Part shown: positions 22,475-34,319 of the stretch, one piece after another
Numbering within the stretch: position 1 is the stretch's first letter
How the letters are laid out: each line of letters begins with the position of its first letter
Origin: Circinella umbellata
Taxonomy: Eukaryota; Mucoromycota; Mucoromycetes; Mucorales; Lichtheimiaceae
Reading direction: 5' to 3'
DNA length: 50,717 nucleotides
Assembly: GCA_025093555.1 (NCBI GenBank)
Contig: JAIWNF010000120.1
Location: 1 to 50,717, forward strand
The notes under the pieces: generated by a model
Seen by the model: the letters and a program-made list of their open reading frames with translations, nothing else
Database searches by the model: none
Told to the model about the DNA's origin: nothing
Program-made: the position numbers and the translations under genes

Positions 22475-25061
22475 TCAAATAAGATACTGCGTACTGTTGT
22501 CTTGATCCAAACTCTTGAAAGCTTGTGGCACTCTTCCTTGACAATAATACATTGTTGTATGACGAATCCGGAAACACCCGTGAATATAAAGTCGCTTAAA
22601 AGTTTTCCATCGGTTTAACAGTTCTTGAATTCCTTCATCATCGATACGCGAACACCTGGTAACTGTCATATCAGTCAATGATTTAATTTCCCCCATACGT
22701 GCTAATGCAGAATTAGTAATCGTTGCCATAGCATGAAAAGTAATATCTTGAAGTGATAGTGTTGGTGATTTGGCAAGTGCATCTGCAAATTGATCCATGG
22801 CACGTTCAGAAACCCCTTGACAACGTCGAATGGTAATTTTTTGTAGACTTTTCACCTTGGCTAATGAGACCAATGTGTTGTCTTTGACAGGAGACAAATC
22901 CGAAAAGCAAATAATACGTAATCGGTTTTCATCTGCCACTTGATTAAAAAACCATGCAAGACCTTCATCTGTAATACGTGTATTGGTACCACCTGCCAAT
23001 TCCAAATGATGTAACTTTGCGAGATCAACAAGAGTATAAAAAACTTCATCTGTCAACGAACCGGTTCGATCCAACTTAATTGCTTCCAAATTCGGGCATC
23101 TTCCCATCATTGTGCATAATATTGAAGTGCTACATCGCTCGAGTGAAAATTCGATTTTCCGGAGTTGGTAATTCCATTCAAATAATACCAGAGATGCCCA
23201 TGGTTGAATTAATGTTGTAAATGATCGATCTCCTTCACCAATACCCAAGGATAATTCTTTCACTGTATCCTTGTTACTATTGATAAATTGTACGACACCT
23301 TGGGGTCCAATGATATCACTTGTATAGATACTCAATGAACGTAAACCGTTTACCTGCTCTTGCTGCTGTTGTTCGTGCTGCACTGAATTTGTTGACAATC
23401 GTCGTTGTTGTAGTTGTTCTCGCACAAGTTGTAAACTGTTGGTTTGATAATTGTTGACATTAGGTATTTGCTCCCATTGACCACTACTTTTCGTGATGTT
23501 GGTTTTATTCAAACTGAAATATTCAATCAAAGTACAATATTGTGGTATAAGTCGTAAACAATTTGGCGAACACTTGTAAAGTACCAAACATAACAATTTA
23601 GGACAACGGCGTAAAACAGCTTCCAATTCGGGACATTCGATCGATCTGTTGGTAAACAAATCCAAATGTGTCAACCCAAATTTTTTACTTGATCGTGCAC
23701 CTTTGACATCTTGTCGTCGTAAGTTCCACGTATGATAAGTAAGATGTGTGAGTTTAGGACACATGTCCAAGATGAGGATGAGTGGAGGAGGTGTTGAATT
23801 TGCACGTGCAAACTTGAGATTAAGTATTCGTAATGTTGGACCGGTTTCTCGAAATGCAGAAAAAAATCTTCGTACAGTAGGCGCTTGTCGAAACACAGTA
23901 TCAATCTCTAAAAATAAATATATTTATATATACGTATACATAATTTATGGGTACATACGCATAATTAATATATAAAAAAAGAGTTCAATATTTTCCATAC
24001 TCACATATAATCATAACAAACATAACAATAGTGATAGTAATACTACCTAATGTTTCCAAATTGCAAATTTTTCGATCGCTTATCAATCGTAAGCAGGTGT
24101 CAGTGGATTCACCACCAGCATCGATTCTCAAATGTCGAATATGTTCGCTTACTGTTTTCACCAAGGGCATTTCATATTTTGAGTTAACTTCAAGTCGTCG
24201 CCATGCTTCTGTACATTGTAACACGCGTGATTTCCATGATTTTGAAACATCCATACAAATTGTCAGTTCAGGCATAGATAGAAGACTGAAGGCACAAGAC
24301 ATTAACTCAAATGGGAGCGTTGATAAGATATCGAGTCGTTTATCATATGATTCAGTTGCTTCCTGTAACTTGTTCATCAAGACAGAATAATTGGAATCAG
24401 ACTCCGGCACTTGTTTAAGACCGGTTTGGAACATTTCGATCGCTGCTTGAGCACGGCCTTGCATCATATGTAAATTACCAGCACACATATAACCAGTCGA
24501 AGAAACCCGATGAACATTAATTAAATCCCATGCAATCCTCAGTGCTATATCAAACTTTGCTTCCAGTCCCAACGCAGCAATATGATGACTCATACGATCT
24601 TCTGCTTCACGAGCATCTCTTTGTAGTATTAAATACTCGGGATCAGATGTAGGAACAGAAGATAACCCTTGCAATAAAACTTCAAGTGCCTTGACTAAAT
24701 TCCCTTGAAGACCGTGTATATGACCTGTACGTATATAACCCATAGCACACATCGGTGATTCATTAATCATTTTGAACCCGTCGTTAAGTCCTTGGCTGAA
24801 TTCTTTGCCATAACTCAGGGCTCTTGCACGTAGATCCAGCAACTTGACAAAATCGTCAGTTAAATGGTCGATAGCTGTTGTTGCTGATCTTGCTACCTCT
24901 TGATAATCTTTTTCGCTTATCGCTTGGTCGTACATGTCAAAAAGATTTTGCCAAGGATTATCGTCATAATTGCAGGTGCAAGATTTCACCATTCCGCTAT
25001 TGGCAGTGTAGCGTCGCTTGACAGAATGCAATTGAATTGTTGAGCTTTTTCGTTTGCTCAT
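22475..25061 (-). CDS. TPR/F-box/leucine-rich-repeat protein (Dia2/Pof3-like layout)
   Basis: Two exons, 25061-24047 and 23907-22475; the intron (GTAGTA...TAG) restores one frame of 815 residues. Residues about 34-240 form helical TPR-type repeats (DQAISEKDYQEVARSATTAI; LQGNLVKALEVLLQGL; MQGRAQAAIEMFQTGL). Residues 243-290 are an F-box (LSTLPFELMSCAFSLLSMPE, then SKSWKS). The rest is a leucine-rich-repeat domain of the AMN1/FBXL kind (LTHLDLF, LHHLELAGG, LQKITIRRCQGVSERAM, LTDMTVTRCSRIDDEGI). Such proteins bind Skp1 through the F-box and select ubiquitylation substrates with the repeats. The TPR-F-box-LRR order is that of yeast Dia2 and fission-yeast Pof3, but this may be one of an expanded family, so orthology is not claimed. 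It is divergent from the SH3 gene. Confidence 0.88.
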
Positions 25062-26207
25062 GAAATATAATAAACTTCTTCAACAATGAAAAAATAAAAG
25101 AATAAGAAGAGAAGCGATTTTGTTATTTTTTTGTATTTGTTTATTATACAAAAAGGTCTTGTGGAAAGAAGGAAAGGGGGTGAGAATAAAGAAAAAGGAA
25201 ATCTTTGTTTGGTTAAGCGCGTCGCTCAATAGTTTTTATTCTTATCTTTCTCAAAGTAAACCAAAGCACAAAAATGCTTTTTCTTTCTCTCACTACTTAT
25301 TTTTTTTTTTGACTTTTCTTTTTTTGTTCTTTGATATTCAACAATATGCTTGCAGCTTTGAAAAAAAACGTACCACCTTCTTTTTTCGCTTATTTATGCA
25401 GCTGAGTCGTACCGATCCAATCTGTACTAACATATAGTATATTCAAGGTACGCCAACACACAAAGTTCAAGAAGATATGATGTTTTTGAGAATCACAATT
25501 TGTTTTTTCCCTCCATACATGTACGATTGTGTAGTCTTCCAAAAATATTACATTAAGCTACATGGAAGCAAATAATTTTATGTGCACGCACATATCAAGC
25601 CACCTTAGTCTGTTGTCATATTTCCAAGAGTAGCGATATTCATCACATATTTCCCGCCATTAATTTTTAACAGAGCAAGTGGTATTTTCAAATTTTGCTT
25701 TCTCTTAATTATCATATAAATAGTCGTATTAAATTAAAAAGACAACAGGTAAAGAAAGCAACCATGTAAATTTAGCCACACGTTTTTTTTAGAATGTGAT
25801 CAAAAATATTTCAGGTACTATAAAAGAAAGAGGATTTTTAAGGCTCACTACTAAATTTGAGACAGTATCACAAGGTAGTAACCATGATCATCACGCTATT
25901 GACAACACATGGTGTGTATCCATAGTAACAGTCATTTTGAAAATATTTATGATTTCCAAGCAGGTTACTATGAAGAAAGAAAAAATAACAAAGAACTCAT
26001 TTCTTGGCTACTCATTTCCATGTGTAACAATCTAGCCATTCGTCATACACGAGGTTTCTGTTTGCGGAGGTAAATTTAATAAACCATTAACAAATTTGCA
26101 TATTTGTCTTCTTAATAATATCCTCTCGCTCGTTTTCTTTTTTACTTTTCCTTCCACATTCAGAAAACTTATTATACCTCCTTTCTTTCATCCCAAACAA
26201 AAAGAAA
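25062..26207. other. divergent intergenic region between F-box and SH3 genes
   Basis: About 1.1 kb shared upstream region. Contains pyrimidine-rich stretches near each start (25280-25330; 26120-26160, with CTTTTCCTTCC) that may be core promoter elements, as common in fungal genes. No ORF worth calling. Confidence 0.4.
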
Positions 26208-29200
26208 ATGGCTGGTAATGTTCTATTCTTATTTTATTATTTAATTACTTCTATTCAATTAAAATATTTACTTGATTCTTTCTTCTTTATTAACTTGATG
26301 TATCTCCTCAACAAATAATAATAATAATAACATTGCTACAGGACCTACCATTGTTAGTGTACATCATTCGTATGACGCTCAGAGAGACGATGAAATAAAA
26401 CTTGAAAAAGGTGAAATTATCACGGTTACCGATAGTTCCGACCCAGATTGGTGGGAAGGTAAAAAAGATGACGGTTCCATCGGTTTTTTTCCTAGCAATG
26501 TAAGTTTTTTCTTCCCCCTCCCCCCCTTTTTTTTCCTCTCGGTTTATTTTACTTCAAAAACTAAAAAGTTGTTCTCATAGTTTGTTGAACCTGTAAAATC
26601 ATCACCCGAGGTAAAGAAGGATGCTGATGTTGAAAATGATGTAAAAGGAGAAGACAACACTGCTGAACCTGGTGAAACTGAAGCTGGAACTGAACCAGGT
26701 ATAAAAGAAAATAATAATAATCATAATAATAATAATAGTCATTTTGACTGGAAATCTAAAAGGGTAATGAAAGAGGATAGTTACTTATATAAAAAACAAA
26801 TGGAATCACAATAGCCAAATCTATCGGTATGGCACGCGTGATGGAAGATTATGCCATGCAAGGACCTGATGAATTAACGCTCCACCGAGGTGGTATTGCT
26901 ACTCTTTACGAACGTCTTGAAGATGGTTGGCTTAAAGGTGAAATTAATGGTAAAGTGGGAAAATTCCCAGGCGAGGTAAAGTATAGCATAAAGTCTATTA
27001 CGGAAAAGTTTATTGTTTTAGTCTCCTTTATATAGGAAGAGTCTAGAGAATTATAATTCATAAAGAATCTCGTTGGCTATTATTTTTTTTAGTGTGTTGA
27101 AGAAATCGATATGCCTGGTAGACCTGACCTTGGAGCCCAATCAGCTGGAATTCCAAAGACTGCTTCAGAAACCACCGAAGAAGGAGCTTCTTCTGCTGAA
27201 CGTAAGTGCCCTGTGCTATATACATATATATATAATAGAGGAAATGATCAACTGTTGGAAGAGAAGTGGAGGATAAGATAAATGAATTATTGTTATATAC
27301 ATTGTATGCTAAAAAAAATATGTATATAACAATATTTGAAGCCAGCAAGCCCGCTTTCAAACTGGCCGCCTATGGTGTAAAGCAAGGTGGTATTGGAAGT
27401 GTTTTGGCTGGAGGTTTCCCTTCTTTGAAGAAAACCGGTGGTCCCAAGAAATCAAGTGAATCTGTATGTATTATAATCATCATTATCAGTTTAGCTCATT
27501 AAACGAGATTATAGATGTATTTGGATTTTGTATTAATTTGTAATTATTTCTTTAAATAGGAACCTAAGCCTGCATCACCTGAAAAAGTAATCGATAGCAC
27601 TTCTCCTGTGCAAGCTTCGAAGGAAGAAGAACCTGCTGCTAAATTGGAGCCTGAGCAAGCTATTCCTGTCGAGAAGGTCGATCAGAGCCAGCCCCCCGCA
27701 CTTACTTCTACAGAAAAATTTGGTATGTTGACACGTGTATATGACACGAACCCCCACGTCTTTATTTAGAAAACTAAATCAAATTAATTTTTGTTGATGG
27801 TTATTATCTAGTTGCCAAGGCTATTGTATTACATCCTTATGATGCCGAAAATGAAGATGAATTAAATTTGTTACGTGGTGAATATGTCAATATTCTCGAT
27901 AAAAATGTAGATGATGGCTGGTGGAAGGGTACAACGGAGCGTGGACAAACAGGGGTATTTCCAAGCAACTTTGTAAAAGAAATTGAAGAAGAATCCATTG
28001 CTTCGCCTCCACCTGTACGTACTCGCAAGTCCGTTACTTCCACTAGTTCTCAGCAATCATTTAACACAGCTTCAAGTTCACGAGTCTCAGCGGGAATTAG
28101 TGCTCGTGCACCTCCACTCCCTGGTAATCGACCTATTTCTACAGGTAACACCAGTCGACCTGGTTCACTTCATGAAAAACAGTCATCACCTGAAGTTCAA
28201 TCACCATCACAACCAGCAATTCCTGAAGAGACTACTCCACCACCACCTGCTGCCACTGAAGTTACTTCACCAGCAGCTGCATCGCCAGAAGCCGATAAAG
28301 AGGTAAGATGAATTACTATTAAATAATGATAAAAAAAAGCAAGAGGAAAAGATACGAGATTGACTATATATAATATGATGTCATATTGGGTAGGCTGAAG
28401 AAGAAAAGAATGTCACCAAAGAACTAGAACCAAAGGTGGATGCAGAAGAAGAAAAGTTTTCAGTTCAAGAAGCGGAAACAAAGGTAGATTCAGAAAAAGA
28501 AAGCAAAGAATCAACTCCAGTATCTTCCCCTCCTGTACCATCCAGACCATCAAAAACTGCTAGTCGACCTACAAGTGAAGTCTCATCATTAGCTGAGAAG
28601 TCACCTCTTCCAGTAAGTCGACCAACTAGCGAACCAACCTCCGAAAGAACGCCTACTCCTCCCAGCAGACCCGCAAGTGAAACATCTTCTGTAGCGGTGC
28701 CACCACCCAAACCCGCCAGTCGACCCGTAAGTCAAGTTGATTCTGAAAAATCTGGCGATTCTCCTGTTGTTGCTTCTTCTCCTGAACAAAAGGAAAATAC
28801 CAAGAAGGATGAACATAAAGATGAGGACGAACAAGTAGAATCCAAGGAAGTAGAAAAGAAGATGCAAACTGAGGAAGAACAAGTAGAATCCAAAGACGAA
28901 GAAGAAAAGACAGAATCTGAGGGAAAAGAGGTAGAGCCGAAGAAAGAAGAGAACACCCAACTTGAGGAAGCTGAAACAGTAGAAAAGAAGGAAGAACAAG
29001 ACAACGATACCAAGAGCCCTGAAGTAGAAGCAGAGGAAGAGGAAAAAAAGGCATTTGATATGCAGCCAACAGGTCCCAAATTATCTGCTCCATCACGTGT
29101 GCGCCCTACAAGAACGCGACGTTCACCACAACCAGCACAAGAATTACATAAGGAAGAACCTAGTCAAATGGATTTGTTAAAAAAGGATCTTGAGCAGGAA

Positions 29201-29644
29201 CCTGAGGAACCTACTCAAGAAATTAAAAGGGATTCAGAAGAACCTACCGCAGCAGCACGATCTCCACCTGCCAAACCAATGAAACCCATCTTTGCCAAGT
29301 TTCCTACACCTTTCGGCGGTGCTGCACCTGAACTCAAGAATTTGAAGCCAGTACAACGACGTATGTGGGAGCCTGCACCAGCTCATGAACCCAAAGAATC
29401 CGAGAAAAAGGAAGAAGAAGAAGAAAGACCACGCCCAACAGGTGTACGTAATATCGCATCAAGATTTAATGTGCCGACCACAGGAGGTGGAAGTAATGAA
29501 GTATTGGAAACCAAGTTGAAGAATTTCACAAAGAACGAAGTAGATAAACTTCGTAAAGAATTACAAGAAGAGCGTGAAAAGCGAGTACAATTAGAAGAAT
29601 TAGTTGCCTCTTTAGCAGAACAAGTAGAGAAATTACAACAGTAA
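26208..29644 (+). CDS. three-SH3-domain adaptor with C-terminal coiled coil (CIN85/CD2AP-like layout)
   Basis: Nine exons: 26208-26214, 26342-26499, 26581-26698, 26815-26975, 27093-27201, 27342-27463, 27560-27722, 27812-28302, 28394-29644; all junctions are in frame and GT-AG, giving 859 residues. SH3-1 (about 4-58): HHSYDAQRDDEIKLEKGE, DWWEGK, GFFPSNFVEP. SH3-2 (99-153) is atypical: EDYAMQGPDELTLHRG, DGWLKGE, GKFPGECVE. SH3-3 (281-336): LHPYDAENEDELNLLRGE, DDGWWKG, GVFPSNFVKEI. Then comes a long Ser/Pro- and Glu/Lys-rich disordered region with Pro-rich segments, a conserved-looking KPVQRRMWEP patch and a coiled coil over the last 50 residues. Such proteins scaffold endocytic and actin machinery. 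It lies head-to-tail with a myosin II gene 343 bp downstream. Confidence 0.88.
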
Positions 29645-29987
29645 TAACTAGTTATCTTTTTTTTGTTTAGCCATATATAAATAAAAAGATAATAGTAACA
29701 ATAATTATAAGAAAAATATAATGGCAATCATTTTTTTTTGTATAACAAACATTCTCACAATTTTGAAATGGATGAGGTCATGTGTTTTTCTTTTCATTTT
29801 ACACGCAAACTGCATCAAGAATGCATTATTTCCTTTTTCGGTTGTTTTCAAAGCTTTTACCCAATTTACCCAGAAATTACAAAGAATAATAATAGTTCAA
29901 TATATGTTTTGCTTCACTTTTCTTTTTTCCTTCTTTTCCTTTTCTTTTTATACAACTTTATTTTTTTTTCTTTGTTTCTTTTTCATT
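29645..29987 (+). promoter_or_regulatory. myosin upstream region with pyrimidine tract
   Basis: The 343-bp spacer between the adaptor stop and the myosin start. A T/C-rich tract at 29919-29984 runs up to the ATG (TTCTTTTTTCCTTCTTTTCC and so on), a common fungal promoter feature. An upstream open frame through this region is Phe-rich and is not considered coding. Confidence 0.5.
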
Positions 29988-32900
29988 ATGATTACCGCAG
30001 CGGCAACAGCATCACCATCATCACAACGTGTAGGCGGTACATTTATTCACAGTCATGGAACCAAAGTATTTGTACCCGATCGGATCGATAGTGTTCAAGA
30101 TGCGGTCAACCAAGCACGATTTAGTGAAAAACGATGGGTATGGATTGAAGATGAAGCAAATGGTTATGTGCGGGCACAAATTATTAAAGATTCTGAAAAA
30201 AGTCCTCGTTCACCAAGATATGGTAAAATAGAAGTCCAATATGAAAGTGGCCATGTAAGTGAAAATGCAAACTAGGAGTTATTTTAATCCAATAAACACC
30301 TTATAGCAACAATGAAAATAATACGTGCATCGTACGTAAAATATTTGTATCAATAGACATGTCTCGTATCAGCAGACAAAGTATATCCTATGAATCCACC
30401 TAAATTCGATCGTGTAGCAGATATGGCTGAATTAACCCATTTGAATGAACCTTCCGTGATCCATAACTTGACTTTACGTTATCATGCTGGTGAAATTTAT
30501 GCAAGTATTTTCATTTGTTTATATATATTTTGAATCATCATCGATAGAAACATCAAACATGTCCTTTTTACTCGATTTTAAAACCTCCAATTCATTTTAT
30601 GAGGATGTGTGGAAAAAAAGAAGCTAACAATTTTAATTTCTTTATCTTTTTTTTTCCTTGGATGAAATTAGACATATTCTGGTCTATTTTTGGCAGCTGT
30701 AAATCCATATCGAAAATTACCTATTTATTCTCAAGAATATATCCAATCATATAGAGGACGAAGAAGAGGCGAGCTACCACCTCATATTTATGCTGTAGCA
30801 GATCAAGCATATCATGATATGGTACATGGCGGTGGTGATCAATCCATCCTTATTACGTGAGTTTTATTTTTTTCACTTTGGGGATCGGAGGCTTTTTTTA
30901 GAAGGAAAAAAAAAGAAGGGGGATAATTTGGCTTTTGGTATATCAGAGTTTGTAATCAGGAAAGCAAATAATCAATTTAGGGGCGAATCGGGGGCAGGCA
31001 AAACCGAAAATACCAAAATCGTAATCCAATATTTAGCTGCCGTTGCCAATACAGCCGTTCGTTCCGAAATCGAACAACAGATACTACAAGCGAATCCTAT
31101 TCTTGAAGCTTTTGGTAATGCTCAAACAATTCGTAATAATAATTCTTCCCGTTTTGTAAGTTATATAGGATATATTTTTTGTTTTCAATTATCAAAGAAA
31201 CTTGTCTGATAGAAAGAGAAAAAAAAAACATATATGTATAGGGTAAATTTATTCGTATCAAGTTTAATAATCGGTCACAAATATGTGGTGCTAATATCGA
31301 ATGGTACCTTCTCGAAAAATCAAGAGTTCATCAACAAACACGACAAGAACGTAATTACCACGTCTTTTATCAACTTTTGAGTGCGGATGAATCGTTTAAA
31401 GAAGATTTGTTACTTGGGGGGAAAAACGCTCGGGATTATAATTTCACCAAAAAATCTAGTATTACTATTGAAGGTGTAGATGATGGTGAAGACTTCCGAA
31501 ATCTCATTGTAAATCATCATCCTCTTTATCTTTACTCAGAATATGTAGAATTATTTGCTGTATCGATTATGTATTGACGAATCTTGTTTACTTTTTCTTT
31601 TTTTGAATATATATAGAAATCATTAGATATTATGGGACTTTCAGAAAAAGAAAAATTCAATCTATTCCGTATCGTGGCGGCTGTTTTACACCTTGGTGAC
31701 ATCAACGTGACACCCAATTTCCGTGATCGTGCTGATATTCGTGATTTTAAATCCATTGAACGTGTATGTCATCTTCTTGGTATTCCTGCGCAAGAATTTA
31801 AAAAGTCTTTGTTGTCACCACGTATTAAGGCAGGACGAGAATGGGTCAACCAAGACAGATCTGCCGAACAAGTTCAGGCTAGTTTAGTAGCTTTAGCCAA
31901 AACATTATATGAGCGTAATTTTGGTAGTTTGGTCGAACGCATTAATAAAGGTTTGGATGGTCAAAAATCGATGGAGGAACATCAATTTATTGGCGTCTTG
32001 GATATTGCTGGATTCGAGATTTTTGATGTAAAGTATTTTATATATATTGTAGCTATTGTCCAGAAATTGTTTCTATAATTTTTTTAATTGATAATCATAC
32101 TAACATTAAAAATGCTTTTAGGTCAATAGTTTTGAACAGCTTTGCATAAATTATACCAACGAAAAATTACAGCAATTCTTCAACCACAGCATGTTTGAGT
32201 TAGAGCAAGAGGAATACAAAAATGAACAAATTGAGTGGAGCTATATTGATTTTGGATTGGATCTACAACCTACTATCAATCTTATTGAAAAGGCAAATGT
32301 AAGTATGCATATATAACTTTTTAGTACGTGAAAAACAAAAATCGAACAGCATATTAATGAATAATATGTGATATAGCCTGTTGGTATCTTGAGTTGTCTT
32401 GAAGAAGAATGTATCATTCCCCAGGGCTCAGATAAAGGATTACTTCAAAAACTCAATAAGGAATGGGGAAACAATGACAAGAGTGATGGAAAATATCAAA
32501 AGAATCGTTTCGATGATGGATTCGTTGTAGTACATTATGCTGGCAAGGTTGAATATTCCACCCAGGGTTGGATTGAAAAGAACAAAGACCCATTGAACGA
32601 AGATGTTACGCGTTTACTGGCACGATCTACACAGCCATACATTGGAAAATTATTTGAAGAGTATCTTCATGACAACGAACCAACCTCATCCCCTATTGTC
32701 GGTGATCACAACAATGTGATTGAGTTTTCCAAGCTACGCAAAGGCACAGGCTCGTTCCGAACTGTAGGTCAACGACACAAGCAACAACTATTAGCACTCA
32801 TGAACACTCTCGAATCGACACATCCACGATTTATTCGTTGTATTCTACCCAATAGTCGTAAACGTGGAGGTGAAATCCAAAATAAACTTGTATTAAATCA

Positions 32901-34319
32901 ACTCAGATGTAATGGTGTACTAGAAGGGATCCGTATTTGCCGCAAAGGTTTCCCTAACCGATTATCTTTTGATGATTTCCGTAAACGATATGAAATCTTG
33001 TGTCCTGATCAATTACCTGCTGATCGATTTATCTACGGCCGTAAAGCATGTGAAATTCTATTGGATACTATGGAATTAGATCCGGAACGCTATAGAATTG
33101 GTTTGACCAAAGTATTTTTCAAGGCAACCGTACTAGCTGAATTGGAAGAAATCCGGGAGCGCCATGTAGCAAACTGTATGTCAGGATTCCAAGCTATGTG
33201 CCGTAGGTATATGGCGAGACAAAAGATGACCCGTAAGTCACGTCAGACCGAAGCAATCAAAGTGATGCAACGTAATGCGAGAATTTATGTAACTTTACGA
33301 GAATGGCCATGGTGGAAAGTGTATGCCAAATTAAGATCCATGAATGATGTAATGAAGGAAGAAGTGAAAATCAAAGAGCAAGGTCAAAAAATTGCACAAC
33401 AAGAAAATCAAATCAAAGAAAAAACGGAAGAAATTCAAGATCTAACTACAAAATATCAAGAGTTAACATCTCAACAAAAAGATTATGCGGATTTGGTACA
33501 GAGCCAACAAGCCATGTTACGCGAATTGGAAGAAAGTAAACAAGCTCTTGTGGATAAATTGGCAGCACATGAGAAAGAGATGGAAGAGGCGACGAAACAA
33601 GCTGAAGCACAAGCCAATATGATTGCTCGGATGCATCAAGATATTCAAGAATGTAGTGATGATAACGAACATTTGGCAACACAATGTAAATCTTTACAAA
33701 GTAGGAACGAAACGTTAACAGCACGTGTGGAGTATCTTGAAAATGAAAACAATCGATTGTCCAAGGAAAAGGAGAATGGTGCGGATGTATTAAAAAAAGA
33801 ATTAGACCAGTTGAAAAAATCAAGTGAATCGCAAATATCGATATTAAAGGTGAGATCTTAATTATTATTTATTTATGGATATTGCTCAATTATTTTCTCA
33901 CATTTCTTTCATTTGTGTTTGAATTATAGAATGAATGTAATGAATTCAAGCAACGGTTATCAGAGACAGAAAATAATCATCGTACTACAAAAGATACATT
34001 TACAAACGAACGATCCGAGCTTAAAGAGGAAATCAAGTCGCTTGAAGAGCGATTGCACCGAGAATCCAAAGAGCGTTCAGATTATGAAACAAAACATGAT
34101 ACCTTACAGTCTGGGTGGAAGGACATGGCACGTTTATTACAAACTGAAACTTTTGAAGCACAGGCTCGTGCAGAAAGGTAAGAATAAAAAACCATCGATT
34201 TTATGCGCATACTGTATTTAAACTAATAAATAACTCATCATAGACTCAACCAATTTTTACTCCAATTTGGGCTATCAACTACTACTGGTGCTACTGAGAT
34301 AACTGGTGCAAATTCATAA
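29988..34319 (+). CDS. conventional (class II) myosin heavy chain with very short tail
   Basis: Ten exons: 29988-30254, 30357-30500, 30672-30856, 30981-31155, 31242-31508, 31617-32027, 32122-32298, 32377-33849, 33930-34177, 34244-34319; all frames join, giving 1140 residues. The head has an N-terminal SH3-like fold ([18 protein letters not shown]), P-loop [12 protein letters not shown], switch I NNNSSRFGKFIRI, switch [12 protein letters not shown], the relay [19 protein letters not shown] and the SH1-helix region [20 protein letters not shown]. The neck has two IQ-like segments (801-830 and about 835-850) and the myosin II signature [12 protein letters not shown] at 850-861. The coiled-coil tail is only about 270 residues, ending [15 protein letters not shown], whereas fungal and animal myosin II tails are usually 650-1100. 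Class II is preferred over class V because of the two-IQ neck and WPWW element. Confidence 0.92.
30501..30671 (+). other. GC-AG intron in myosin gene
   Basis: The second intron has the donor GCAAGT and acceptor TTAG. Exon 2 ends ...GEIY and exon 3 begins [13 protein letters not shown], exactly the conserved myosin sequence, so the junction is firm and no GT donor nearby would keep it. All other introns of this gene are GT-AG. Confidence 0.88.

Noticed and set aside
28601..29096. Long minus-strand ORFs opposite the SH3 gene
   Set aside because: Antisense shadows of the Glu/Lys- and Pro/Ser-rich exon (appear as Phe/Leu-rich frames).
29721..29987. N-terminal extension of the myosin frame
   Set aside because: Translates as Phe/Leu-rich sequence from a pyrimidine promoter tract; conserved myosin sequence begins only after ATG 29988.
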